From the NCBI GenBank assembly GCA_031286585.1, contig JAITUC010000021.1, forward strand, positions 1-64,000: DNA of 64,000 nt, given 5' to 3'. The notes beneath the pieces are model-generated. The model was not told the DNA's origin. It was given only the letters and a program-made list of their open reading frames with translations, and searched no databases. Within the stretch, counting starts at the first letter, position 1. Every line of letters begins with the position of its first letter. Origin of the DNA: Delftia acidovorans (GTDB lineage: Bacteria; Pseudomonadota; Gammaproteobacteria; Burkholderiales; Burkholderiaceae_C). Below are positions 1 to 7,749 of the stretch, in pieces. The position numbers and the translations under genes were made by a program.

Positions 1-1
1 C

Positions 2-313
2 AGCACCGTCAAGGCCCGCAAGGGCGACACCATCATCAGCCTGGCGCGGCGCTACAGCGTCAGCTCCAGCGATGTGGTGAGCTGGAACGATTTGCGCGCC
101 AACGCCGCGCTGCGTGCTGGCCAGCAGTTGGTGGTCTATCTGCCGGTGCGCATGGGCGCAGCAGCTGCCTCCGCACCATCGAGCGGCGGTGGCAAGGCCG
201 TGGCCCAAAGCAGCCGCAGCAGCAAATCGGCGCCAGCCAAGGCCGCGCCACGCAACACCGGCAAGACCACGGTGGCGCAAAAGGGGGGAACCCCTTCCAA
301 GCGCAAGCGTTAA
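2..313 (+). CDS. C-terminal end of a LysM-domain protein, probably lytic murein transglycosylase D (partial)
   Basis: This is the 3' end of a gene that starts before the window. About 103 codons are visible, ending in TAA. The first 50 residues form one LysM peptidoglycan-binding repeat (KGDTIISLARRYSVSSSDVV, then a WNDL and an LRAGQQLVVYLP segment). An Ala/Ser/Lys-rich basic tail of about 50 residues ending SKRKR follows. C-terminal LysM repeats upstream of recR are typical of membrane-bound lytic transglycosylase MltD in relatives, which cuts peptidoglycan in the periplasm. The catalytic domain is outside the window, so the MltD name is an inference and any LysM cell-wall protein would fit. 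Confidence 0.6.
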   Translation, partial: STVKARKGDTIISLARRYSVSSSDVVSWNDLRANAALRAGQQLVVYLPVRMGAAAASAPSSGGGKAVAQSSRSSKSAPAKAAPRNTGKTTVAQKGGTPSKRKR

Positions 314-318
314 ATGAC

Positions 319-357
319 GCCCCCTGAGTCGCCTGCTGCGCCTTCCCACCAGGGGGC
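319..357. repeat. Inverted repeat in the 314-565 gap, probable family intergenic element or weak terminator
   Basis: GCCCCCTG at 319-326 is matched by CAGGGGGC at 350-357, a perfect 8-base stem directly after the LysM gene. The region to about 430 (CCTTGCTCGCTGTCC near its end) resembles an intergenic element I remember from Comamonadaceae genomes. The rest of the gap up to recR shows no gene. Confidence 0.4.
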
Positions 358-565
358 ATACGGGCAGCCGGCGACAGCATCGCTGCGGGGCGGCGCGGCC
401 GGCGTAGGCCCTTGCTCGCTGTCCCTGAGCTGGGTCGCGCCGAGTTGAATGACAGGAGGCTGATTTCGTAGTCTGGGCCAGCCATTTTTCATGGCACCAC
501 GCGCAGATTCCAACAGCCAACGTCCACTCGCCTGGTACGGAGGCAAGAGTTTTCCCTGGCCTGCT

Positions 566-1159
566 TTAGCGCCTGTCCACCAGCGCGTGGGCAATGGTGC
601 CCAGGTCCACATATTCCAGCTCGCTGCCAATGGGCACGCCGCGCGCCAGGCGTGTGACTTCGATGTTGCGGCCCTGCAGCAGCTCGCTGATGGCATGGGC
701 CGTGGCCTCGCCCTCGGCCGTGAAGCTGGTGGCCAGAATCACCTCATGCACGGAGCCCCCTTGGGCACGCACCAGCAGCTCGGGCAGGCCTATGTCCTTG
801 GGCCCCACGCCATCCATGGGCGATAGCCTCCCCATCAGCACAAAGTAATAGCCCTTGTAGGCGCCGGTGCGCTCCATGGCGGCCAGATCGGCCGGCGTTT
901 CGACCACGCACAGGCGTGCCGCATCGCGCCCGGCATCCTGGCAGATGCTGCAGATGCGCTCATGGGTAAAGGTGTTGCACTGCTCGCAGTGGCGCACCGA
1001 GTCCACCGCCGTTTGCAAGGCACGCGCCAGCTGGCGCGCACCATCCTGGTCGCGCTGCAGCAGGTGAAAAGCCATGCGCTGCGCCGACTTGACGCCCACG
1101 CCCGGCAGGCGGCGCAGCGCCTGGATCAGGGGCTCCAGCGGTTGAAGTTGTTCAGACAT
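566..1159 (-). CDS. recR: Recombination mediator protein RecR
   Basis: 197 residues, normal for RecR. With RecF/RecO it helps load RecA at single-strand gaps. A helix-hairpin-helix segment ([20 protein letters not shown], about 15-34) is followed by a four-cysteine zinc motif (Cys58, 61, 70, 73) and a Toprim domain beginning [12 protein letters not shown] (81-92). I chose the ATG at 1159 because GGAG lies eight bases upstream on the coding strand; an in-frame ATG seven codons earlier lacks such a site. It is last in a dnaX-ybaB-recR arrangement that is widely conserved in bacteria. Confidence 0.96.
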   Translation of the reverse strand: MSEQLQPLEPLIQALRRLPGVGVKSAQRMAFHLLQRDQDGARQLARALQTAVDSVRHCEQCNTFTHERICSICQDAGRDAARLCVVETPADLAAMERTGAYKGYYFVLMGRLSPMDGVGPKDIGLPELLVRAQGGSVHEVILATSFTAEGEATAHAISELLQGRNIEVTRLARGVPIGSELEYVDLGTIAHALVDRR

Positions 1160-1376
1160 GGGGCACTCCACGGATTCCATGCAAGGCGGCAGCCCATGCA
1201 GCCGACGCCCAAAGCAAAAGGGAAAGCGGCAATGCTTTCCCTCGGGTCCCGCGCTGCGGGGCAGCGCTTGTAAAAACCATAGCTACCTATGCTTTCATGC
1301 ACTGGTTTTCAAAGCCTTATCAGCCTCAAACCAAGCATCCACAAGCACAAGCCGCTATGTTGTTTGATGATTCCGC

Positions 1377-1709
1377 TTAGAAGGGGAACTTCATGCCACC
1401 AGGCAGACCGGGCATGCCAGCGGTGAGCTTGCCCATCTTCTCGTTGCTGGTTTCTTCGGCCTTGCGCACGGCGGCGTTGAAGGCGGCGGCGACCAGGTCT
1501 TCCAGCATGTCCTTGTCTTCGGCCAGCAGGCTGGGGTCGATGGTGATGCGCTTGACATCGTGCTTGCAGGTCATCACCACCTTGACCAGGCCGGCGCCGG
1601 ACTCGCCTTCCACCTCGATATTGCCCAGCTCGTCCTGGGCCTTCTTCAGATTGTCCTGCATGGCCTGGGCTTGCTTCATCAGGCCGGCGAGTTGTCCTTT
1701 GTTGAACAT
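1377..1709 (-). CDS. ybaB: Nucleoid-associated protein YbaB/EbfC
   Basis: 110 residues, typical of the YbaB/EbfC family of small dimeric DNA-binding proteins. The N-terminal [18 protein letters not shown] helix and the central [21 protein letters not shown] strand region match the family. The C-terminus is rich in Gly, Pro and Met, as is common in the family. AAGGA lies about eight bases before the ATG. It lies between dnaX and recR, 87 bases after the dnaX stop, and is probably cotranscribed with dnaX. A role in DNA organisation near replication or repair is inferred from family and context. Confidence 0.95.
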   Translation of the reverse strand: MFNKGQLAGLMKQAQAMQDNLKKAQDELGNIEVEGESGAGLVKVVMTCKHDVKRITIDPSLLAEDKDMLEDLVAAAFNAAVRKAEETSNEKMGKLTAGMPGLPGGMKFPF

Positions 1710-1796
1710 GGCTAAATCCTTTGCGTTGGTTTTCTGTGTGTGAATGTCGGATGTACGCTGCTTACAAAACGGCAGCAGCGCACAGGGGTTCTGGGC

Positions 1797-3917
1797 TCAA
1801 GCGGGTCGAATGCTGCCGGGCACGATTTTGGCACCATGCTCGCGCATCAGGGTCTGCACCTGCGGGTCGGCCAGCACAATGGCCTCTGCCTGCTTTTGCA
1901 AACGCTGGGCCGCAGCGGTGTTGCGCTTGGCCGGGGTATCGGCTGCAGCGCCATTTTCCACCACCAACTGCTGGCAGTGGCCGGCATCGGCCAAGGCCTT
2001 GCGCAAACGCTCCTTGGCCGTGGCCTGGTTCAGCGAGGTGCGCTCCACGCGCAGCGTCCAGCTGTCACCGTCTTGGGCAACCAGTTGGGACTGCAGCGCC
2101 AGCTCGCGCACCAGAGCGGTAATGGCCTCGGCCTGCACCAATTGCTTGACCACGGCGTACCAGGCATCGCCCAGCGGCGTGGTGGCCACTTCCTGGGGCA
2201 TGGGGGCGGGCGTGAAGTCCTGCACCGGCGGCGCGGCGCGCGAAGCGGGCTCGGCCATGGGCGGGGCGTCATCGACCTCGGCATCCGGCGGCAAATCCAT
2301 GGGTTCGCCCTCCATAGGGCCATCCCAGGGCGGAGGCTGGAGCGCGTCGGGGGCCTCGGCAATGTCGGCATCGCTGTCATCCTCGGCCACGGCCGGCACA
2401 TCTTCCCAAGGCGGCACCTCGGCTTTTTCAGCCGCAGGCATATCCACGGCTGGCGATGGCTGGGGTGCGACGGGGATGGGAACTGCAGTCTGCTGCGGCA
2501 CGGCAGGCGCCACAACAGCAGGCTCAGGTGCTGGCGTGGGTTCGGCCATCTGCGGCACGGCGGCAGGCTGCGCCGAGGCCTCTGGCTCAGGTGACTGCAC
2601 CACCGCAGGCACGGCCGGAACGATAGGTTCCATCGGCGCGGCTTCCACCACCGGAGCCGGGGCTGGTGTCACGACCTCCGCTGCCGGCGGCGCACTGACC
2701 ACGGGCGGAGGAGCAGGCTGGGCCTGGGCTACAGGCTTAGCCGGCGTGGGAGCCGAGGTGACTGCTGGGGCTGTCGCTAGAGTTTTTTTTTCCGCTGCGG
2801 CGCCCTGCCCCTGGGGCTTGAAGGCCAGCAGACGCAGCAGCGCCATGGTCAGAGCCGCATATTCATCGGGCGCCAGGCCCAGCTCGGTGCGGCCGTGCAG
2901 GCAGATGCTATAGAGCAGCTGGGTTTCATCGGCCGGCATCTGCTGGGCCAGGGCGGCCATCTCAGCGGCTTCGGGGTCGCTGGGATCGGAGGCCTCGGCC
3001 ATATGGGGCACGGCCTGCAGCACGGCCATGCGCTGCAGCACGGCGCACATATCCTCCAGCGTGGCCGAGGCCGAGACACCGTGGTGGCGCAGGCTGTCCA
3101 CCGTCTCCACCACCGTGCGGCCATCACCCTGGGCCAGGGCGCCAATCAGGCGAAACACATAGCTGCGGTCCACGCTGCCCAGCATCTGGCGCACCGTCGC
3201 TTCCTGCAACTGGCCGCTGCCAAAGGCAATGGCCTGATCGGTCAAGGACAGCGCATCACGCATGGAGCCACGCGCGGCGCGTGCCAAGAGCTTGAGCGCC
3301 TGGGGATCAGCCGGCACGTTCTCGGTGCCCAACACGCTGATCAGATGCTCCAGCACCGTATCGGGCGCCATGGGCCGCAGATTGAACTGCAGGCAACGCG
3401 AGAGCACGGTGACAGGCACCTTCTGCGGATCAGTCGTGGCCAGCACGAACTTCAGGTACTCGGGCGGCTCTTCCAGCGTCTTGAGCATGGCGTTGAACGC
3501 CGTGTTCGTGAGCATATGCACTTCGTCGATCATGAAGACCTTGAAGCGTCCCTGCACCGGCTTGTAGACAGCCTGCTCCAGCAGGCTCTGCACCTCGTCC
3601 ACGCCACGGTTGGAGGCAGCGTCCAGCTCCGTGTAGTCGGGAAAGCGCCCGCTGTCGATTTCGGTACAGGCCGCGCAGACGCCGCAGGGCGTTGCCGTGA
3701 TGCCACCCTGGCCATCCGAGCCCTGGCAGTTGAGCGACTTGGCCAGAATGCGCGAAACCGTGGTCTTGCCCACGCCGCGCGTGCCGGTGAACAGATAGGC
3801 ATGGTGCAGGCGCTGCTGCGTCAGGGCATTGGTGAGCGCCTGAACGACATGCTCCTGCCCCACCATTTCGGAGAAATTGCGGGGGCGGTATTTGCGGGCC
3901 AGCACAAGATAAGACAT
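1797..3917 (-). CDS. dnaX: DNA polymerase III subunits tau/gamma
   Basis: 706-residue clamp-loader ATPase. Walker A is GTRGVGKT (45-52). Zinc-binding cysteines lie at 64, 78, 81 and 84, Walker B is in VFMIDEVHM (about 127-135), and an SRC sensor motif (LSRCLQF) is present. Domains I-III end near residue 370. A long Ala/Pro-rich linker of about 200 residues then leads to the C-terminal tau domain that binds DnaB and the polymerase. Codons 376-379 contain nine consecutive A (GAA AAA AAA ACT), and both other frames stop soon after, so a shorter gamma-like product is likely (separate entry). The ATG has no Shine-Dalgarno sequence and lies six bases from a TAGAAT box. Confidence 0.97.
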   Translation of the reverse strand: MSYLVLARKYRPRNFSEMVGQEHVVQALTNALTQQRLHHAYLFTGTRGVGKTTVSRILAKSLNCQGSDGQGGITATPCGVCAACTEIDSGRFPDYTELDAASNRGVDEVQSLLEQAVYKPVQGRFKVFMIDEVHMLTNTAFNAMLKTLEEPPEYLKFVLATTDPQKVPVTVLSRCLQFNLRPMAPDTVLEHLISVLGTENVPADPQALKLLARAARGSMRDALSLTDQAIAFGSGQLQEATVRQMLGSVDRSYVFRLIGALAQGDGRTVVETVDSLRHHGVSASATLEDMCAVLQRMAVLQAVPHMAEASDPSDPEAAEMAALAQQMPADETQLLYSICLHGRTELGLAPDEYAALTMALLRLLAFKPQGQGAAAEKKTLATAPAVTSAPTPAKPVAQAQPAPPPVVSAPPAAEVVTPAPAPVVEAAPMEPIVPAVPAVVQSPEPEASAQPAAVPQMAEPTPAPEPAVVAPAVPQQTAVPIPVAPQPSPAVDMPAAEKAEVPPWEDVPAVAEDDSDADIAEAPDALQPPPWDGPMEGEPMDLPPDAEVDDAPPMAEPASRAAPPVQDFTPAPMPQEVATTPLGDAWYAVVKQLVQAEAITALVRELALQSQLVAQDGDSWTLRVERTSLNQATAKERLRKALADAGHCQQLVVENGAAADTPAKRNTAAAQRLQKQAEAIVLADPQVQTLMREHGAKIVPGSIRPA
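2783..2791 (-). promoter_or_regulatory. A9 slippage/frameshift site within dnaX
   Basis: On the coding strand the sequence reads GCG GAA AAA AAA ACT CTA GCG, a run of nine A. One added A (equivalent to a -1 shift) gives 15 new codons and a TAA at 2739-2737, a product of about 393 residues. One lost A gives Leu and then TAG at 2779-2777, a product of about 379 residues. An AGGG lies 11 bases upstream of the run, resembling the internal Shine-Dalgarno that stimulates the E. coli dnaX frameshift. Use of the site is inferred. Confidence 0.65.
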
Positions 3918-3923
3918 CCCGCG

Positions 3924-3929
3924 ATTCTA
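3924..3929 (-). promoter_or_regulatory. Candidate -10 box of dnaX
   Basis: TAGAAT on the minus strand, followed by six bases and then the dnaX ATG. The expected start of transcription falls on the A of the ATG, suggesting a leaderless mRNA. No good -35 is visible. Confidence 0.4.
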
Positions 3930-4004
3930 CGGGGCTGGGCGCCCTCGCCCGAGGCGACCCGGGTTTGGCCGGCCACGTCGTCCGGGCAGCCCGGTGTTTG
4001 CCCC

Positions 4005-4010
4005 TATAAT
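4005..4010 (+). promoter_or_regulatory. -10 box of the SRP RNA gene
   Basis: A perfect TATAAT ends six bases before the predicted 5' end of the SRP RNA at 4016. The -35 region is not consensus. Confidence 0.65.
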
Positions 4011-4015
4011 CGAGA

Positions 4016-4113
4016 GTGACGGGCCTCCTCGCATGGGGAAGCGGCCAACCGGGTCAGGTGGGGAACCAAGCAGCCCTAACCGTGAAACCAGTGCCGAGGG
4101 CAAGGCTCGTCAC
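4016..4113 (+). ncRNA. ffs: Signal recognition particle RNA (4.5S, small bacterial type)
   Basis: The conserved SRP apical core is present: GGTCAGGTGGGGAA at about 4052-4065, followed by AAGCAGCC. The ends pair: GTGACGGGCC (4016-4025) with GGCTCGTCAC (4104-4113), one G-U pair included, giving a hairpin RNA of about 98 nucleotides. It binds Ffh to target inner-membrane proteins to the Sec translocon. Position downstream of, and divergent from, dnaX is common in Betaproteobacteria. Ends are predicted from pairing and the TATAAT box and may be off by a few bases. Confidence 0.9.
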
Positions 4114-4179
4114 CTTCATTGAACAGCAGGCCCTGCGGGCGCCTGCAGCGTTCAGGCCCGCTGCGGCACCCTCTTCCCC

Positions 4180-5556
4180 TTAACGCTCTGCGCCATCCAC
4201 CTTGAGATAGCGTGCAACGCCTTGCGCCGCATGCAGGCCGCCGGCCATGCACGCCGTCAGCAGGTAGCCGCCCGTGGGAGCCTCCCAATCCAGCATCTCG
4301 CCGGCACAGAAAACGCCGGGCGCAGCCACGCACATGCCGTTGGCATCCAGAGCTTGCAGCCGCACTCCGCCTGCCGTGCTGATGGCCTCGTCAATGGGCC
4401 GGGCCGCCACCAGGGTGATGGGCAGGGCCTTGATGGCATGGGCCAGCCGCACAGGGTCGGCCACACCTTCCTTGCCCAGCACCTCATGCAGCACGGCGGC
4501 CTTGATGCCGTCCAGGCCCAGGCGCCCCTTCAGATGGCTGGCCAGGCTGCGCGAGCCGCGCGGATGTCGTACTTCCACCAGCACGCGCTCGGGCGTCAAC
4601 TGGGGCAGCAGGTCGAGATGGACGGTGGCCTGCCCATCGCGCGCAATGGCTTCGCGCAATGCGGCCGAGACGGCATAGATCAGGCTGCCTTCCACTCCCG
4701 TGGTCGTGGCAATGAATTCGCCCTTGCGCGAGAAAACATGGCCCTTGCCATCATCAAAGGACAGCGCCACGGACTTGAAGGGCTGACCTGCAAAGCGCTC
4801 GGTGAAGTAAGGACTCCAGCCGCGCGCAGGCTGGGGGCTGGCGCCCAGCAGCTCGGCCATGAACTCCCGGCGATCGATCTGCCCGCCCGATGCCGCGCCG
4901 TCCAGACCCACATCGAACCCGCAGTTGGAAGGCTTCAACGCAGCGACTTCAACACCGCGCTGCTCCAGCAAGGGAAGCCAGGCGCCATCCGAGCCCAGGC
5001 GCGCCCAGCTGCCACCGCCCAATGCCAGCACCACGGCCCTTGCCCGCACCCGCAGCCGCCCTTCGGGTGTATCAAAGCCCAGCGCGTCGCCGTCTTGCCA
5101 ACCCACCCAGCGATGGCGCGTGTGCAGCACCACGCCCTGGGCCTGCAGACGCACCAGCCAGGCACGCAGCAAGGGCGCAGCCTTCATGTCCTTGGGAAAT
5201 ACACGGCCCGAGCTGCCCACAAAGGTTTCCACACCCAGCTCGCCGGCCCAGGCACGCAGTTGATCCGGGGACAGCAGCTCCAGCCAGCGCGACACCTCGG
5301 CGCTGCGCTCGCCGTAGCGGGAGACAAAGGCGGGCAGGTTTTCGGAATGGGTCAGGTTGAGCCCGCCCTTGCCTGCCATGAGGAACTTGCGCCCAGCGGA
5401 GGACTTGGCCTCGAACACATGGACATCCAGCCCCTTGCCGGCCAGCCCTTCGGCCGCCATCAGGCCCGCAGGCCCCGCACCGATCACCGCCACATCGCAG
5501 TCCATCGTGCGCGCTACCGCACCGGGTTCAAAAGCATCCATCACATCAGTTTCCAT
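4180..5556 (-). CDS. HI0933-like FAD-dependent oxidoreductase (TIGR03862-type flavoprotein)
   Basis: About 458 residues from the chosen ATG. The N-terminus carries a dinucleotide-binding motif (DVAVIGAGPAGLMAAEGL), the family-typical GRKFLMAGKGGLNLTHSE segment, and a second nucleotide-binding stretch (ARAVVLALGGGSW). The C-terminus has GVFCAGEMLDWEAPTGGY, the closing FAD motif. Proteins of this HI0933/BaiN-like group have no settled substrate, and I see nothing that fixes one here. The start is uncertain: ATGs at 5556 and 5541 are both possible, the latter with GGAA nine bases upstream. It converges with ffs. Confidence 0.88.
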   Translation of the reverse strand: METDVMDAFEPGAVARTMDCDVAVIGAGPAGLMAAEGLAGKGLDVHVFEAKSSAGRKFLMAGKGGLNLTHSENLPAFVSRYGERSAEVSRWLELLSPDQLRAWAGELGVETFVGSSGRVFPKDMKAAPLLRAWLVRLQAQGVVLHTRHRWVGWQDGDALGFDTPEGRLRVRARAVVLALGGGSWARLGSDGAWLPLLEQRGVEVAALKPSNCGFDVGLDGAASGGQIDRREFMAELLGASPQPARGWSPYFTERFAGQPFKSVALSFDDGKGHVFSRKGEFIATTTGVEGSLIYAVSAALREAIARDGQATVHLDLLPQLTPERVLVEVRHPRGSRSLASHLKGRLGLDGIKAAVLHEVLGKEGVADPVRLAHAIKALPITLVAARPIDEAISTAGGVRLQALDANGMCVAAPGVFCAGEMLDWEAPTGGYLLTACMAGGLHAAQGVARYLKVDGAER

Positions 5557-5696
5557 TCCATGCTCGCATTCAACTTGGCACTGCAGGCACATGTGCCTGC
5601 AGCGCGGGCGCGCAGAATACCCTGCCGCAGGCTGGTCTGCGCGCAGGCGACACCAATTCCCGAGGCCCCTGCGCCCATGTCGCCACCCCATAAACA

Positions 5697-5713
5697 GCTA
5701 TGACAGTCATAGC
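5697..5713. repeat. 17-base inverted repeat upstream of trxA
   Basis: GCTATGAC-A-GTCATAGC is a perfect 8+1+8 palindrome between the divergent flavoprotein and trxA genes. It may be an operator or part of the ATAGCT-type intergenic element family seen elsewhere in the window. Confidence 0.4.
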
Positions 5714-5823
5714 ATTGAGCTACCGCCCATACGGCGCAGCAGGTGATAGGTTTCTGTCACAATCTTTTTGCGGTGCGGATTTTCCTGCGCCTTCCTCATT
5801 GCGAAAAATCAAGGACTCCACCC

Positions 5824-6156
5824 ATGGCCAGCGAACTGATCAAACACATCTCCGACGCAAGCTTTGAAGCCGACGTCTTGCAGCCTGGCACCACGGTGCT
5901 GGTCGATTACTGGGCCGAATGGTGCGGTCCCTGCAAGATGATCGCCCCCATCCTCGACGAAGCAGCGCAGACCTACAAGGAAAAGCTGTCCATCGCCAAG
6001 ATGAATGTGGATGAGAACCGCGAGATCCCCGCCAAGTTCGGCATCCGCGGCATCCCCACGCTGATGCTGTTCAAGGATGGCCAGCTGGCCGCCACCAAGG
6101 TGGGCGCCCTCAACAAGGCACAACTGAACGCTTTCCTGGAACAGCACCTGGCCTGA
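5824..6156 (+). CDS. trxA: Thioredoxin 1
   Basis: 110 residues with the active site WAEWCGPCK and the cis-proline segment [11 protein letters not shown], both complete. It is the general cytoplasmic protein disulfide reductant, recycled by thioredoxin reductase. AGGA lies eight bases before the ATG at 5824; the reading frame extends 27 codons further upstream but without family similarity. It precedes rho, as in E. coli and many other Proteobacteria. The 160-base upstream region contains no promoter I would assign with confidence. Confidence 0.97.
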   Translation: MASELIKHISDASFEADVLQPGTTVLVDYWAEWCGPCKMIAPILDEAAQTYKEKLSIAKMNVDENREIPAKFGIRGIPTLMLFKDGQLAATKVGALNKAQLNAFLEQHLA

Positions 6157-6262
6157 TTCCCCCGACGGCCTCGCCCACGGGGCCGTCGCAGATGCGGGCC
6201 GGCGTTGACCGCCGCACCGCATCGCACTGGCGCACAAACGAGGCGCCAGCGCAAATTTCCCT

Positions 6263-6291
6263 GTGACCTTCGGATTTTTTCCTGTCATAAT
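6263..6291 (+). promoter_or_regulatory. Predicted rho promoter
   Basis: GTGACC (6263-6268) and CATAAT (6286-6291) are separated by 17 bases and match the sigma70 consensus at four and five of six positions. It would give an untranslated leader of about 125 bases before rho, room for the autoregulation known for rho in E. coli. Confidence 0.6.
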
Positions 6292-6422
6292 GCCCTTCAT
6301 CACCGGCCTTATGCATCGAAGGCCGCGCTGAGACCCTCAGGCAAGCCAGCCCACTTCCACAGTGTTTCGCTTGGCTCAACGCCTTCCCCTGGTTTCTTTC
6401 CACTCCGTTCTGGAGTCACTCC

Positions 6423-7685
6423 ATGCACCTTAATGAACTCAAGGCACTGCACGTGTCTGAAGTCCTGAAGCAGGCCGAAGCGCTTGAGATCGAAAACGTC
6501 GGTCGCATGCGCAAGCAAGAGTTGATGTTCGCCATCATCAAAAAGCGAGCCAAGGCAGGCGAACAAGTGTTCGCCGACGGCGTGCTGGAAATCCTGCCGG
6601 ACGGTTTCGGCTTTCTGCGCAGCCCCGACACCAGCTATACGGCCAGCACCGACGATATCTACATCTCGCCCAGCCAGGTACGCCGCTTCAACCTGCACAC
6701 CGGCGACATGATCGAAGGTGAAGTGCGCACGCCCAAGGATGGCGAGCGCTACTTCGCACTGACCAAGCTCGACTCCGTCAACGGCGGCTCGCCCGAGCAG
6801 AACAAGCACAAGGTGCTGTTCGAGAATCTGACCCCCCTGTTCCCCACCCAGCAGCTGCGCCTGGAGCGCGAGATCAAGGGCGAGGAGAACATCACCGGTC
6901 GCATCATCGACATCATCGCCCCCATCGGCCTCGGCCAGCGCGCGCTGATCGTCGCACCGCCCAAGAGCGGCAAGACTATGATGATGCAGAGCATCGCCCA
7001 TTCCATCACGGCCAACCATCCCGACGTGCACCTGATGGTGCTGCTGGTCGACGAGCGCCCCGAAGAAGTGACCGAGATGCAGCGCTCGGTCAAGGGCGAA
7101 ATCATCGCCTCCACCTTCGACGAGCCCGCCACGCGCCACGTGCACGTGGCCGAGATGGTGATCGAGCGCGCCAAGCGCCTGGTCGAACTCAAGAAGGACG
7201 TGGTCATCCTGCTGGACTCCATCACCCGCCTGGCCCGTGCCTACAACAACGTCGTGCCCTCGTCGGGCAAGGTGCTGTCGGGCGGCGTGGACTCCAACGC
7301 CCTGCAGCGCCCCAAGCGCTTCTTCGGCGCGGCACGCAATGTGGAAGAAGGCGGCTCGCTGACCATCATCGCCACGGCCCTGGTCGATACCGGCAGCCGC
7401 ATGGACGAAGTGATCTTCGAAGAGTTCAAGGGCACGGGCAACAGCGAACTGGCCCTGAACCGCCGCCTCTACGAAAAGCGCGTGTTCCCCGCCATCGAAC
7501 TCAACAAGAGCGGCACGCGCCGTGAAGAACTGCTGCTGGCTCCCGAGATCCTGCAAAAGACCCGCATCCTGCGCCAGTTCATGTACAACATGGACGAGAT
7601 CGAGGCCATGGAGCTGATGATCAAGAACATGCGGGCCACCAAGACCAACGTGGACTTCTTCGACATGATGCGCCGCGGCGGCTGA
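6423..7685 (+). CDS. rho: Transcription termination factor Rho
   Basis: 420 residues, the usual length. The N-terminal RNA-binding domain contains the GFGFLR element (61-66). Walker A is APPKSGKT (178-185), and the Q-loop ([10 protein letters not shown]) and R-loop (GTGNSEL) segments of the hexameric ATP-dependent RNA translocase are intact. GGAG precedes the ATG at 6423. No insertion in the RNA-binding domain is seen. A hairpin with a T run follows the stop. In many relatives rpmE comes next; here two other genes intervene. Confidence 0.98.
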   Translation: MHLNELKALHVSEVLKQAEALEIENVGRMRKQELMFAIIKKRAKAGEQVFADGVLEILPDGFGFLRSPDTSYTASTDDIYISPSQVRRFNLHTGDMIEGEVRTPKDGERYFALTKLDSVNGGSPEQNKHKVLFENLTPLFPTQQLRLEREIKGEENITGRIIDIIAPIGLGQRALIVAPPKSGKTMMMQSIAHSITANHPDVHLMVLLVDERPEEVTEMQRSVKGEIIASTFDEPATRHVHVAEMVIERAKRLVELKKDVVILLDSITRLARAYNNVVPSSGKVLSGGVDSNALQRPKRFFGAARNVEEGGSLTIIATALVDTGSRMDEVIFEEFKGTGNSELALNRRLYEKRVFPAIELNKSGTRREELLLAPEILQKTRILRQFMYNMDEIEAMELMIKNMRATKTNVDFFDMMRRGG

Positions 7686-7716
7686 TCGCAGCGATCCAGC
7701 CCACGGCCCCTACAGA

Positions 7717-7741
7717 CGCCTCGCTCACGCGGGGCGTTTTG
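7717..7741 (+). terminator. Rho-independent terminator after rho
   Basis: CGCCTCGC-TCAC-GCGGGGCG followed by TTTT: an eight-pair stem with one G-U pair, 32 bases after the rho stop. Confidence 0.8.
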
Positions 7742-7749
7742 CATTCCAG

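Noticed and set aside
4222..5703. Open frame antisense to the flavoprotein
   Set aside because: Same pattern of antisense shadow; the minus-strand frame has clear FAD motifs.
6309..7556. Open frame antisense to rho
   Set aside because: Shadow of rho with no Shine-Dalgarno and low-complexity composition.
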